This document shows, in pieces, positions 25,885-34,954 of a DNA stretch of 64,000 nucleotides. The position numbers and the translations under genes are program-made. This DNA is from Eggerthella timonensis (lineage in GTDB: Bacteria; Actinomycetota; Coriobacteriia; Coriobacteriales; Eggerthellaceae). The stretch lies in NCBI RefSeq assembly GCF_900184265.1, contig NZ_FXXA01000002.1, positions 2,776,539 to 2,840,538 on the forward strand, in the 5' to 3' direction. Position 1 is the stretch's first letter. Each line of letters starts with the position of its first letter. The notes below the pieces were generated by a model that was given only the letters and a program-made list of their open reading frames with translations, ran no database searches and had not been told where the DNA came from.

Positions 25885-26763
25885 CTACAAGTTGTGGAAC
25901 TGGTACTTCTCCGGGTTGTCCTTGACGTCCTGCTTGTTCTTCGGGTTCATCTTGCCGACGCCCATGCGGCCGTCGGTGGTGTTGGAGGCCAGCACCTGGT
26001 TGCGGTTCTCCATCTTCACGACGTTCTCGAAGCTCGTGCCGTCGAGGGAGGCCTGCAGGCACTCCTTCGTCAGGCGCAGGCCGAACGGGGCGGTGGCGTC
26101 GCACATCTGCTGGGCGAAGGCCACGGCCTCCTCCACCACGTCGTCGTCGGCAACCACCTTGTTGGCGAAGCCCCACTCCAGCAGCTTCTCGGCGCCGAAG
26201 CGGTTGGGGTTCATGAGGATCTCGCAGGCGCGGGCGTAGCCGACGATCTTGGGCAGGAAGAACGCGCCGCCCATGTCGGTGCCGGTATAGCCGATGGACA
26301 GGTAACCGGCGTTCATCTTGAAGCTCTCGCCCAGCACGCGCATGTCGCACGCGCAGGAGATGGACAGGCCGCCGCCCACGGCGTAGCCCTTGAGGGCGCC
26401 GATGATGGGCTGCTCGCAGCGGCGCATGTTGATGATCTGGTCGGAGCACATGCGCTGCATGATGTAGAAGTCGCGCTGGATGCGGCCCATATCCTCAGGC
26501 GGCTCGAGCGCCAGGTCGTTCAGGTTGAAGCCGGCGCAGAACGACTTGCCCTCGCCCGTCAGCACGATGACGCGGCAATCCTTGTCCATGCGCACCTTGA
26601 TGAGGAAGTCGTTGAACTCGGCCATCTGGGCGTACGACATGGCGTTGAGGTTCGCGGCGTCGTTGAAGCTGCACACGTACACCGGACCGCGGCGGTCGAT
26701 GATCAGCTTCTCGTAGTCGTAGTCGAACTCCGGCAGATGGTAATCCTCCTGATACACGCTCAT
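25885..26763 (-). CDS. Crotonase-fold protein lacking the canonical hydratase glutamates (module 1)
   Basis: The 292-residue enoyl-CoA hydratase/isomerase-family protein starts at an ATG behind AAAGGGG. The oxyanion-hole segments are present: FCAGFN (75-80) and GGG (130-132). The two catalytic Glu positions of ordinary enoyl-CoA hydratase are not acidic: GGGLSIS replaces GGGCE, and MNAGYLSIG replaces the QPEI segment. An Asp is nearby (D163 in TGTDMGG). A different reaction on a CoA ester, such as isomerisation, hydrolysis or elimination, is therefore possible. The paralogue at 48438-49319 has the same substitutions. The gene is divergent from the CoA ligase, across ATAG-N7-CTAT operators. 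Confidence 0.88.
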   Translation of the reverse strand: MSVYQEDYHLPEFDYDYEKLIIDRRGPVYVCSFNDAANLNAMSYAQMAEFNDFLIKVRMDKDCRVIVLTGEGKSFCAGFNLNDLALEPPEDMGRIQRDFYIMQRMCSDQIINMRRCEQPIIGALKGYAVGGGLSISCACDMRVLGESFKMNAGYLSIGYTGTDMGGAFFLPKIVGYARACEILMNPNRFGAEKLLEWGFANKVVADDDVVEEAVAFAQQMCDATAPFGLRLTKECLQASLDGTSFENVVKMENRNQVLASNTTDGRMGVGKMNPKNKQDVKDNPEKYQFHNL

Positions 26764-27066
26764 TGGCACTACCCCTTTCCCTGTAGTCTTCATATCGTTC
26801 GTTGCGTCTTGTGCACGCGATACGGGCCGTGCTCATCGGCCCTTCTTCATGATCCACGGATGGGCGCGATTAATCTACGGACAATCGGTTGATACTGTCT
26901 AACTTGCGAAATCAGAGTTCATCATTTTTAGATATTTGTCCATCATTTCCTGGAAAAGACCCCTTGATACCTTCTTGACTCGTCTTCTGTAGGGAAAACT
27001 GCCTCCTTGAACAAAGACGGTGCCCATGCCCGAAAATCCGCTGTATGATCAGGTTTTTTGCTATCA

Positions 27067-27102
27067 ATAGGTTCTGGCTATCAACACATAGGAACTTCCT
27101 AT
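27067..27102. promoter_or_regulatory. Tandem LysR-type operators (two ATAG-N7-CTAT dyads)
   Basis: ATAG-GTTCTGG-CTAT (27067-27081) and ATAG-GAACTTC-CTAT (27088-27102) are 21 bases apart, two helical turns. The second is a perfect palindrome around a central C. The first matches the site at 12549-12563 with one spacer difference. The remainder of the 570-base divergent region (26764-27333) holds no visible gene. Confidence 0.65.
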
Positions 27103-27333
27103 CGGTATACCCACAAATGTGCATCATCGACCATCATCGCAGGGTCTACAATGAGAGACACTGAGTGAGGCGCATGGGATTCCATGCACGATGCCCGACG
27201 TTCGCCGCATCGCGCGAGGGCGGGTCGGAGGGGACCCGTCGCAACGGGCAGGCAGATCGAGATTAAGCGGAACATCCGGCGGGGAAAGCCGGATGAGAGA
27301 AGCGAGCCGTCATCAAGAGAGGACTCAGGGGTG

Positions 27334-28959
27334 ATGATTACCGATCTCAAAATCAATGCCGAGCGGAAGCGATTCTACTACGAGAAGGGGTACTGGACCG
27401 ACAAGACCATCGGCGACGTGTGGGCCGATCGCGTCGCCTCCCATCCGGAGCGCACCTACGTTACCGACGACCAAGGGTCGTCGTACACGTACGGAGAGGT
27501 TGACGACCGCGCCGCGCGCCTGGCATCGTGGCTCATCGCGGAGGGAGTGCAGCCCGGAGACGTCGTGACGTTCCAAGTGCCCATCTGGGCCGAGTTCTGC
27601 ATCGTGTACGTGGCCTGCCTCAAGTGCGGTGCCGTGATGCACCCCGTGCCGCCGAACTTCAACGACGAGGACCTCGTCTACAACATGAACAAGGTGGGGT
27701 CGCGCGCGTTCATCTGCCCGACCGAGTTCCATCGCTGCGACTTCGTCGCGCAGGCCTACGCCGTGAAGGACCGCATCCCCACGCTGACGTCCATCGCGTT
27801 CATCGACAAGCAGGCCCCTGCGCCCGACGGTGCGCCGTGCCTGAGCGGCATCTGCGCCTCGTTCGAGCCCGTGCGGGAGCGCGCCGCCGCGTCGTCCGAC
27901 GACGTGGCGTGCATCCTGTCCACGTCGGGCACCACCGGCCGCCAGAAGGCGGTGCTGTTCACGCACAACAACATCCTGTTCTCCGAGCGCTCCTTCGTGA
28001 AGGGGCTCGGACGCACCGCCGATGACGTCATGTACATGCCCTCGCCGCTCAACCACGCGACGGGCTTCTACCACGGCCTCATCTCCCCCATGATCCTGGG
28101 CGGCCGCACGGTGCTGCAGGAGCACTTCGACGCTGCGAAAGCCTTCGAGCTGTGCAACCGCGAAGGCGTCACCTGGTCGATGGGCGCCACGCCGTTCATC
28201 TACGACATCCTCAAGTACCTCACGGCGGAGAACCTCGGCTCGTTCGACACGCTGCGCCTGTTCATCTGCGGAGGCGCCCCGGTGCCGGGATCGCTCGTGC
28301 AGTGCGCCTACGGCCACGGCATCCTGCTGTGCGAATGCTACGGCTCCACCGAGAGCTGCCCGCATGCGTTCGTGCCGCCCGAGCATTGCCTGGAGTGGGA
28401 CGGAGCCTGGTCGGGCATCCCCTTCCCCGGCATCGAGGTGCGCGTGGTGGACGCGGATCATCGCGACGTCGCGCACGGAGCGCAGGGCGAGGAGATCTCG
28501 CGCGGGCCGCACCAGTTCGTCGGCTACCTGAACGACAAGGAGCGCACCGATCGCGCGCTCGACGACGACGGCTGGTTCTACAGCGGGGATCTGTGCTACA
28601 TGGACGAAGAGGGCCGCATCCGCATCAACGGGCGCAAGAAGGAGATCATCATTCGCGGGGGCGAGAACATCTGCGCGAACGAGATCGACGAGAACCTCAT
28701 GGAGTGCCCCGGCATCGGCGATCACGCCACCATCGGCATGCCCGACGAGCGCCTGGGCGAGCGCATCTGCACCTTCGCGGTGCCGACGGGCGACGAGCGC
28801 CCCGTCCTGGCCGACGTCACGGGTTTTTTGGCCGAGCGCCACGTGGCGAAGCGCCTATGGCCCGAGCGCATCGAATACATCGACGAGATACCGAAGACGG
28901 CCACCGGCAAGGTCAAGCGCCATCTGCTGGCAGCGGAGCTGGCCGAGCGCATGAAGTAG
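27334..28959 (+). CDS. CaiC-like acyl-CoA ligase (AMP-forming)
   Basis: This 541-residue ATP-dependent acid:CoA ligase makes an acyl-adenylate and then the CoA thioester. Motifs are the AMP-binding P-loop STSGTTGRQK (197-206), the hinge/A8 region (GWFYSGDLCYMDEEGRI, INGRKKEIIIRGGENI) and the C-terminal catalytic Lys526 (PKTATGKVK). An ATG and a GTG one codon earlier are both usable behind AGAGAGGA; I chose the ATG. Its place opposite the crotonase and the shared operators make it the probable entry enzyme of module 1. Confidence 0.92.
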   Translation: MITDLKINAERKRFYYEKGYWTDKTIGDVWADRVASHPERTYVTDDQGSSYTYGEVDDRAARLASWLIAEGVQPGDVVTFQVPIWAEFCIVYVACLKCGAVMHPVPPNFNDEDLVYNMNKVGSRAFICPTEFHRCDFVAQAYAVKDRIPTLTSIAFIDKQAPAPDGAPCLSGICASFEPVRERAAASSDDVACILSTSGTTGRQKAVLFTHNNILFSERSFVKGLGRTADDVMYMPSPLNHATGFYHGLISPMILGGRTVLQEHFDAAKAFELCNREGVTWSMGATPFIYDILKYLTAENLGSFDTLRLFICGGAPVPGSLVQCAYGHGILLCECYGSTESCPHAFVPPEHCLEWDGAWSGIPFPGIEVRVVDADHRDVAHGAQGEEISRGPHQFVGYLNDKERTDRALDDDGWFYSGDLCYMDEEGRIRINGRKKEIIIRGGENICANEIDENLMECPGIGDHATIGMPDERLGERICTFAVPTGDERPVLADVTGFLAERHVAKRLWPERIEYIDEIPKTATGKVKRHLLAAELAERMK

Positions 28960-28963
28960 TCGC

Positions 28964-29001
28964 AAGCGAAGGATCGGGGGCTCCCCGATCCTTCGCTTTT
29001 C
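28964..29001 (+). terminator. Terminator of the acyl-CoA ligase gene
   Basis: A long near-perfect stem (AGCGAAGGATCGGGG with complement, three-base loop) followed by TTTT begins five bases after the stop codon. Confidence 0.9.
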
Positions 29002-29059
29002 GCGACGCCTGCCTACAACGCGGCGCGCGCATCGCCGATTCATGGCGTTCGTGGTTCGT

Positions 29060-29219
29060 GGCAGGTTTTGCGAGAAATTCGTCGTCTCTCGGCTTCGCTC
29101 GGTGCAGCGCGCCTCCCTGCTCGCTTCCGACCTGGGACGACGAGAACGACTCAGCAGCCGAGCGCGCAACCGTGGCCGCATCCGGGCGAAACGCGACGAA
29201 AAACTCGCGAAATCTGCCG
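29060..29219. repeat. 160-bp intergenic element bounded by imperfect inverted repeats
   Basis: Left end GGCAGGTTTTGCGAGAAATT, continuing CGTCG. The right end in reverse complement is GGCAGATTTCGCGAGTTTTT, continuing CGTCG. The element fills most of the gap between convergent genes. Its interior contains a CGACCTGGG word also seen in the element at 49.6 kb. No gene is visible. Confidence 0.5.
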
Positions 29220-29313
29220 CGAGCGGCGGCGGCGAAACGTCCCGGCGGGGCCGCAACCCGCGCAGCGGGGCCGCAACGGGCCAGCCGAGCAGCGCGAGCG
29301 GCGCGCACGCGCT

Positions 29314-30075
29314 TTACCGAAGCCCCTGCTGCTCGAGGTACTCCAGCTGGGCGCGGATGTTGATGCGGGCAGCGGGGTCGAGGCGGGCGTCGACGTCCTG
29401 GTACACGGCCTCGATGATGCGCTCGACGTCCGAGCCGGCACCGGCCGCCGCCACGACGCGCACGCGCTCGAGGCGCTCGAGGCGATGGCGGCGCGCGCGA
29501 TCGATGGCGGCGAGCGGGTCGTCGATGAGCGGGCCGTGGGCCGTCAGCAGCCGCGCGACGCCGTGCGCCTCCACCGCGGCGCGCAGGCGCTCGAGGCTGT
29601 CCAGGTACTCCGCGAGGCTGCCGTCGGGCCAGCAGATGAGCGTGGAGCTCTGCCGGAACAGCATGTCGCCCGTCACGATGGACGCGTCGGCGGGAACGAG
29701 GAAGCCCACGAGGTCGCTCGCATGCCCGGGAAGCGGGATCACCTCGAGGCGCGGCGCGCCCGGGCCGAGGTCGAGCGGCCCGTCGGGCAGCGTGCCGCCC
29801 TTGCGCGAGAGCACCGGCGCGCCCGCCAGCGCGGCGAAGCGCTCGGCGCCCTCCGCGTGGTCGGCATGGTCGTGGGTGAGGAGGACGGCCGCCACCTCGT
29901 ACCCGTCCTCGGCGCAGGCGCGCAGAACGGCGCGCAGGTGAGGAGCGCTGTCGGGCCCGGGATCCACCACGACGCACGCCGGCGCGCCGGGATCGGCCAG
30001 CACCCAGGTGTTCGTGCCGAGGTAGGTGAGCGGAGACGGGTTGTCGGCGAGGATCGCGCGCGCACGCGCCGACAC
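29314..30075 (-). CDS. Metallo-beta-lactamase-fold hydrolase, LACTB2-like
   Basis: The 253-residue protein has the MBL metal-binding motif THDHADH, then PLPGHASD, TGDMLF and AHGPLID. A C-terminal winged-helix tail (ARINIRAQLEYLEQQG) is typical of the LACTB2/glyoxalase-II-like branch. Homologues include RNA endonucleases and thioester or lactone hydrolases. The start is the GTG behind GGGGAAG; upstream codons would overlap the Nudix gene without a site. The Nudix gene ends 50 bases before it, so the two form an operon. Joint turnover of CoA or nucleotide metabolites is inferred. Confidence 0.87.
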   Translation of the reverse strand: MSARARAILADNPSPLTYLGTNTWVLADPGAPACVVVDPGPDSAPHLRAVLRACAEDGYEVAAVLLTHDHADHAEGAERFAALAGAPVLSRKGGTLPDGPLDLGPGAPRLEVIPLPGHASDLVGFLVPADASIVTGDMLFRQSSTLICWPDGSLAEYLDSLERLRAAVEAHGVARLLTAHGPLIDDPLAAIDRARRHRLERLERVRVVAAAGAGSDVERIIEAVYQDVDARLDPAARINIRAQLEYLEQQGLR

Positions 30076-30125
30076 GCGGCCGCTTCCCCAGGCGGGCGCA
30101 CCGGCCGCGACGGGCGCGCGGCGCG

Positions 30126-30962
30126 CTACGGCAGCCGGCACGAGAGCACCGCCTTCCCTCCGTCGCGCACGGCGGGCTCGAGCATCACGCGGCGCGCATG
30201 CTCCACGCCCGCCGCGAACGCTTCCACGCTGGGAGCGTGCGCGAGGTGGGCCAGGTTGTAGGCCGTGGGCGGCACGAGGCGAACCGCGCCGGCCGCGCCG
30301 CGCTCCAGCATGAGGCGCGGATCGACCCACCCCGCCCTATCGGCCTCGCTGGTGCGGCTGTCGGGCGCCTGCCCGGCGGGCGCGAGCGCGGCGAAGAAGT
30401 ACGTGTCGTAGCGGCGCGGCTCGAACGCGGGCGTCAGCCAATGCGAGCGCAGGCCCAGAAGGTCGGTGCGCAGCGCGAGCCCGTGCCGGCCCAGCACGTC
30501 GGCGAACGAGGTCTCGTGGCTCACGAGCCGACGACGCTCCTCGGCCCATGCGGGCTCCGCGGCGTCCACGGCGCAGACGCCGCGCTCGTCGCCGGCCAGC
30601 AGCACGCCGCACTCCTCGAACACCTCGCGCGCGGCCGCCGTCACCACGCACCTCGCCACGTCGGCGCTCGTGCCCATGCGACGGCCCCACTCCTCCTCGT
30701 CCGGGCCGATCCACGAGCAAGGCGCATCGCCGTCGCGCGGATCCACGCCCCCGCCCGGGAACACGACGGCCTCCGGCACGAACGCCATCGTGGCCGCCCG
30801 GCGCAGCATGAACACCTCGCGCGTGCTGCGCACGAGCATGACGGTGGCCGCGAGCTTCGGCGCGACGGGAGCGGCCCCCGCAGCGCAAAAGTCCTCGTAC
30901 GTGCGGGCCAGCTGCTCGCCCATCGGCACCTCGAGCGTCTCGCCCGACCTCCACGCGTTCAT
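30126..30962 (-). CDS. Nudix hydrolase, NUDT19-like with interrupted Nudix box
   Basis: This 278-residue hydrolase starts at an ATG behind GGAGGTG. The Nudix box is split: FPGGGVDPRDGD, then an insert of about 35 residues, then AAAREVFEECGVLL. As I recall, NUDT19-type CoA diphosphatases also have an insertion here, so cleavage of CoA or acyl-CoA is a reasonable guess. That would suit a region full of acyl-CoA enzymes. It is paired with the MBL hydrolase. Confidence 0.87.
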   Translation of the reverse strand: MNAWRSGETLEVPMGEQLARTYEDFCAAGAAPVAPKLAATVMLVRSTREVFMLRRAATMAFVPEAVVFPGGGVDPRDGDAPCSWIGPDEEEWGRRMGTSADVARCVVTAAAREVFEECGVLLAGDERGVCAVDAAEPAWAEERRRLVSHETSFADVLGRHGLALRTDLLGLRSHWLTPAFEPRRYDTYFFAALAPAGQAPDSRTSEADRAGWVDPRLMLERGAAGAVRLVPPTAYNLAHLAHAPSVEAFAAGVEHARRVMLEPAVRDGGKAVLSCRLP

Positions 30963-30995
30963 AGGCCACCTCCGTGCGCACCTATCATCCATCTC

Positions 30996-31034
30996 GGTTT
31001 GCCCCTCTTCGCGCACCGCGCAAGGGGGCAAACC
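30996..31034 (-). terminator. Hairpin after the EMO-type gene
   Basis: GGTTTGCCCC pairs with GGGGCAAACC across a loop that itself can pair (GCGCACCGCGC). It lies between the quinone-reductase stop and the Nudix start. There is no T-run, so strength is uncertain. Confidence 0.45.
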
Positions 31035-31042
31035 TCATGGTA

Positions 31043-33103
31043 TCACCGCTCGAGGGCGAGCGCGTCGGACAACAGCTCGGCGATGTCCCGTACCGGCGGC
31101 GCCTCGTCGCATGACGCGAGGCCGTCTTCGAGCATGGACAGGCAGAAGGGGCAAGCGGTGGCCACGGCATCGGCGCCGGTCGCGCGGGCCTGCTCGGCGC
31201 GCAAGGCGCTCATGCGCTGCCCCTCGCGCTCCTCGAGCCACATGCGCCCGCCGCCTGCGCCGCAGCAGAAGCTCTTCTCGCGCGTGCGCTCCATCTCCAC
31301 CACCTGCGCGCCGCACGCGGCCACGACGGCGCGCGGCTCGTCGTACACGTCGGCGTAGCGCCCCAGGTAGCACGAGTCGTGGTACGTGACGCGCTCGAAC
31401 GCCGCAGGCTCGCCCGTCGCCCCCGCGCCCGGCAGCCTCCCCTCGGACACGAGCCTCTCGAGCAGCTGCGCGTGGCGCACCACCTCGAACGAGCCGCCCA
31501 GCTGCGGGTAGTCGCGTTCGAGAACCTGGGCGCAGTGGGGACACTGCACGACGATCTTCTTCGCCCCGAAGCGCTGCAGCGTCTCGATGTTCTCGGTTGC
31601 CAGCTGGTAGTACAGAAACTCGTTGCCCATACGGCGCGCCGCATCGCCGCAGCACTTCTCCTGAGCTCCGATGACGGCGAAATCAACGCCCGCGCGCCTC
31701 AGCAGCGCCACGAGGGCGCTCGACACCTTGCGGTTGCGCGCGTCGTAGGCGCCCGCGCAGCCGGGCCAGTACACGTACTCCGCGTCCGGCCGGTCGGCCA
31801 GCGTGGGCACGTCGAGCCCCTCCGCCCACGCCAGGCGGCTTTGCCACCCCAGGCCCCACGGGTTGCCGTTCGTCTCGAGGTTGCGGAAGGCCGCCTTCGC
31901 CTCCGCGGGGAACGCGCTCTCCATCGACACCTGGTAGGTGCGCATGCCTACCACTTTCGGCACATGCTCGAGCAGCGCCGGGCACGCCTCCGTGCACGCG
32001 CCGCACGTGGTGCACGACCACAGCGCCTCGGGCGCGACCACGTCGCCCACGAGCGCCTTGTCGAGCACAGCCCGCTGCTGCTCGGTCGGCTCGAACGCAG
32101 CGCCTGCGGCCTCGGCCTTGCGCTCGAGGAGCACGAGCGGCCCACGCTCTTCGAGATGGGTTTCGAGCGATTGGATCAGGCTCATCGGCGACAGCGGCTT
32201 GCCGCTCGCATGCGCGGGGCATACAGCTTCGCAGCGCCCGCAGCGCACGCACGCCTCGGCATCGAGCAGGTCCTTCCACGTGAAGTCCTCCAGCTTGCCC
32301 GCGCCGAACTCCTCGAGCTCCTCGTCTTCGAGGTCGACGAACGGCAGCGTTCCCTTCGGCTCGAGCGGGCGGCAGTACACCGTGGCGGGGACGAGCAGCA
32401 CGTGCACGAGCTTGGAGTACGCCCAGTACGCCAGAATGCCGAAGGCGATGGCCATGTGGAACCACCACAGCGCCTGGTGCGCGAGCGTCACCTGGGCGGC
32501 ATCGAGGCCCGACAGCGCCTGCGCGAACAGGTTGCCGACGGGCGACCACGCGGCCCAGGGGTCGTTCGTCCCGACGATGCGCAGCCCCTCCACGACGAAG
32601 CCCGTGACGCCGATGACGAGCAGCCAGACGAGCACGACGATGTCGGCCGGCGACGTGCGGAGCGAGGGGTTGCGGCCCGCCGCGCGCCGCACGATGCACG
32701 CCGCCATCGCGATGCAGAACGCCAGGCCGGCGATGTCGGTGCCGAGCGCCAGCACATAGAGGTAGTAGTCCCCCTTCGCGATGTCCACTCCGAGGTCCAC
32801 CTGCGCCGCGTAGCTCACGGTGGCCACCACCATGACGGCCATGCCCACGTACATCCCGAGATGCGCGATGCCGATGCCGCGCTCGCGCACCACGGTTGCC
32901 TGCAAAAGCGCGTCGAAGAACGCGCCCTTCAGGCGCTCGCGCGGACGGTCGGCGCGCTCGAGGGGGCGGCCGATCCTCCACAGCCGGTAGCGCCGCACGA
33001 AGAAGTACGCGGCCACGGCCAGCACCACCAGGAAGCAGGGGTACATGATCCACGACCCCTCGATGTTCCACAACGCCTCGCGCGCAGGCGTCGCCGCGTC
33101 CAC
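31043..33103 (-). CDS. Membrane FeS/haem-b electron-transfer flavoprotein:menaquinone oxidoreductase (EMO type)
   Basis: This 686-residue integral membrane oxidoreductase has an N-terminal NarI-like part with about five or six helices and membrane His residues for haem b. Two [4Fe-4S] motifs follow ([12 protein letters not shown] and [12 protein letters not shown]), then two CCG domains ([10 protein letters not shown] and [12 protein letters not shown]) like heterodisulfide-reductase subunits. Proteins of this architecture beside EtfBA have been assigned as ETF:menaquinone oxidoreductases. A GTG start two bases before the end of the EtfA stop fits tight coupling. It should pass electrons between EtfBA and the menaquinone pool. 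The direction depends on the substrate. Confidence 0.88.
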   Translation of the reverse strand: MDAATPAREALWNIEGSWIMYPCFLVVLAVAAYFFVRRYRLWRIGRPLERADRPRERLKGAFFDALLQATVVRERGIGIAHLGMYVGMAVMVVATVSYAAQVDLGVDIAKGDYYLYVLALGTDIAGLAFCIAMAACIVRRAAGRNPSLRTSPADIVVLVWLLVIGVTGFVVEGLRIVGTNDPWAAWSPVGNLFAQALSGLDAAQVTLAHQALWWFHMAIAFGILAYWAYSKLVHVLLVPATVYCRPLEPKGTLPFVDLEDEELEEFGAGKLEDFTWKDLLDAEACVRCGRCEAVCPAHASGKPLSPMSLIQSLETHLEERGPLVLLERKAEAAGAAFEPTEQQRAVLDKALVGDVVAPEALWSCTTCGACTEACPALLEHVPKVVGMRTYQVSMESAFPAEAKAAFRNLETNGNPWGLGWQSRLAWAEGLDVPTLADRPDAEYVYWPGCAGAYDARNRKVSSALVALLRRAGVDFAVIGAQEKCCGDAARRMGNEFLYYQLATENIETLQRFGAKKIVVQCPHCAQVLERDYPQLGGSFEVVRHAQLLERLVSEGRLPGAGATGEPAAFERVTYHDSCYLGRYADVYDEPRAVVAACGAQVVEMERTREKSFCCGAGGGRMWLEEREGQRMSALRAEQARATGADAVATACPFCLSMLEDGLASCDEAPPVRDIAELLSDALALER

Positions 33104-33104
33104 G

Positions 33105-34097
33105 CTAGGACGCCTTGCTCGCGCGGAAGGCCTCGGTCAGCAGCGGCACCGCCTCGAACAGGTCGGCCACGATGCCGTAGTCGGCCACCTTGAAGATCTC
33201 GGCCTGCGGGTCGGTGTTCACAGCCACGATGCACTTCGACGCCGCTGCGCCGGCCATGTGCTGGATGGAGCCCGAGATGCCGCAGGCGATGTAGAGCGAC
33301 GGGGCGACGGTCTTGCCCGTCTGCCCCACCTGGAACTGGATGTCGGTCCAGCCCTCGTCCACCGCGGGGCGCGAGGCCCCGACGGCGGCGCCCAGCACGT
33401 CGGCCAGCTCCTCGACGAGCGCGAAGCCCGCCGCGCCCTTCGTGCCGCGCCCGCCCGACACCACCGCGTCGGCCTCGGTCAGCTCCACGCGGCCCGACGC
33501 GCGGCGCACCACGTCGGCCACCGTCTGGCGCACGTCGCCGAAGCCGTCGACGTGCTGCATGAGCACCGGCGCCGTGCGGCCCTCGTCGGGCGCGGCCGGG
33601 TCGAACGCCTTCGGGCGCACGGTGACGACCATCGGGCGCGCGTCGGCGGCGAAGGCCACATCGGCGCGCACCTTGCCCGAGTACGGCTCGCGCGTGAACA
33701 GGAAGCCCTCCTGCGCGTCGGCCTCGACGGCCACCACGTCGGCGACGAAGCCGGTGTCCAGGCGCTGCGCGAGCACGGGGCCCACGTCGAGCCCGGTGGC
33801 GCCGTCGGCGAACAGCACCGCGTCGGGTCGCTGCTGCGCCGCGAGGGCCGCGAGGGCCGCCGCGTAGGCGTCGGTGGTGTACGGGGCCAGCGCCGGATCG
33901 TCCAGCGCGAGCACGGCGTCGGCGCCCGCCGCGCCGAGCGGGGCGCAATCGACGTCCCCCAGCCCGCTGCCCAGCACGACGGCGGCCACGTCCGTCCCCT
34001 CCGCGTCGGCCATGCGGCGCGCGAGTGCCAGCATCTCGAACGTCACGCGCGGAAACGACCCGTCCCGCGGCTCCGCGTATACCCAGATTCCTGCCAT
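33105..34097 (-). CDS. etfA: Electron transfer flavoprotein alpha subunit
   Basis: The 330-residue EtfA has a variable N-terminal domain and the C-terminal FAD-binding signature ([26 protein letters not shown]). It starts at an ATG behind GGGAGAG; the much longer open frame upstream is a shadow. It pairs with EtfB encoded 20 bases upstream and feeds the EMO-type reductase just downstream. It is distinct from fixB at 15 kb, so the region carries two separate ETF systems. Confidence 0.93.
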   Translation of the reverse strand: MAGIWVYAEPRDGSFPRVTFEMLALARRMADAEGTDVAAVVLGSGLGDVDCAPLGAAGADAVLALDDPALAPYTTDAYAAALAALAAQQRPDAVLFADGATGLDVGPVLAQRLDTGFVADVVAVEADAQEGFLFTREPYSGKVRADVAFAADARPMVVTVRPKAFDPAAPDEGRTAPVLMQHVDGFGDVRQTVADVVRRASGRVELTEADAVVSGGRGTKGAAGFALVEELADVLGAAVGASRPAVDEGWTDIQFQVGQTGKTVAPSLYIACGISGSIQHMAGAAASKCIVAVNTDPQAEIFKVADYGIVADLFEAVPLLTEAFRASKAS

Positions 34098-34117
34098 GGA
34101 TGCTCTCCCTTCCCGTC

Positions 34118-34906
34118 CTACCAGACCTTGGCTTCGGTTCCCAGCAGCCCCACCGCGGTGGCGACCGCCTCGGCCGTCGTCTCGCCCTCCACGATGCGGC
34201 CGCCCTGGCGCGCGGCCTTGGCGCGGTAGCGCACCACGCGCGTGTGCGCCGCCTCGGGCGCCGCGGCGTCCTCTCTGCCGAGGTCGGCCAGCGTCCACAC
34301 GGTGACGGGCTTCTTCTTCGACTGCATGATGGCGCGCACGTTGGGGTAGCGCGGCTCGGCCAGCCCCTGCTGCGCCGTGACGACGGCCGGCAGCGCCACG
34401 TCCACCACGGCCACGCCGTCGTCGATCTCGCGCGTGGCGCGCGCGGTGCCCGCCGCGGGGTCCGCCTCGAGCGCGGTGACCACCTGCACGCACGGCAGGC
34501 CCAGGAGCTCGGCCACGCGCGGCATGGTCTGCGCGCCCGCCGTGTCGGCCGACTTGCAGCCGCCCATGACCAGGTCGGCCGACACGCGCTCGAGCGCGGC
34601 GGCCAGCACGCGCGCCCGCGCCGCCGCGTCCGCCGCGTCGAGCGCGCGATCGTCGATCAGGTAGCCCGCGGCCGCGCCCATCGACAGCGCGTGGCGCACG
34701 GCCGGCATCGCCTCGTCGCCGCCGATGCACACGACGGCCACCTCGCCGCCGTGCTCCTCGACGAGCTGAACGGCGCGCTCGACGGCGAACTCGCTGTACG
34801 GGTCGATGACGAGCGTCTGCCCCTCGGTGAGCACCCGCCCTTCGGCGTCGACGCCCACCTCGGCCTCGGTGTCGACGGTTTGCTTGATGCACACTGCGAT
34901 GTTCAT
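34118..34906 (-). CDS. etfB: Electron transfer flavoprotein beta subunit
   Basis: This 262-residue EtfB (MNIAVCIKQTVDTEAEVGVD start) has the family ADP/AMP-binding region (DLVMGGCKSADTAGAQTMPRVA) and the conserved loop ending KKKPVTVW. AGGAGG precedes the ATG. It lies in an operon: acyl-CoA dehydrogenase D, etfB, etfA, EMO. It would carry electrons from dehydrogenase D, and possibly other acyl-CoA dehydrogenases in the window. Confidence 0.93.
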   Translation of the reverse strand: MNIAVCIKQTVDTEAEVGVDAEGRVLTEGQTLVIDPYSEFAVERAVQLVEEHGGEVAVVCIGGDEAMPAVRHALSMGAAAGYLIDDRALDAADAAARARVLAAALERVSADLVMGGCKSADTAGAQTMPRVAELLGLPCVQVVTALEADPAAGTARATREIDDGVAVVDVALPAVVTAQQGLAEPRYPNVRAIMQSKKKPVTVWTLADLGREDAAAPEAAHTRVVRYRAKAARQGGRIVEGETTAEAVATAVGLLGTEAKVW

Positions 34907-34954
34907 GGCTGCGATCCTCCTCGCCCCCTGCGCGCCGCGCCCGGCGGCGCGCTC

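Noticed and set aside
11193-28959. A true carnitine (cai) operon
   Set aside because: CaiA, CaiB, CaiC and Fix homologues are present. There is no CaiT-type carrier or CaiE, the crotonase lacks CaiD catalytic residues, and extra dehydrogenases are present. The substrate is left open.
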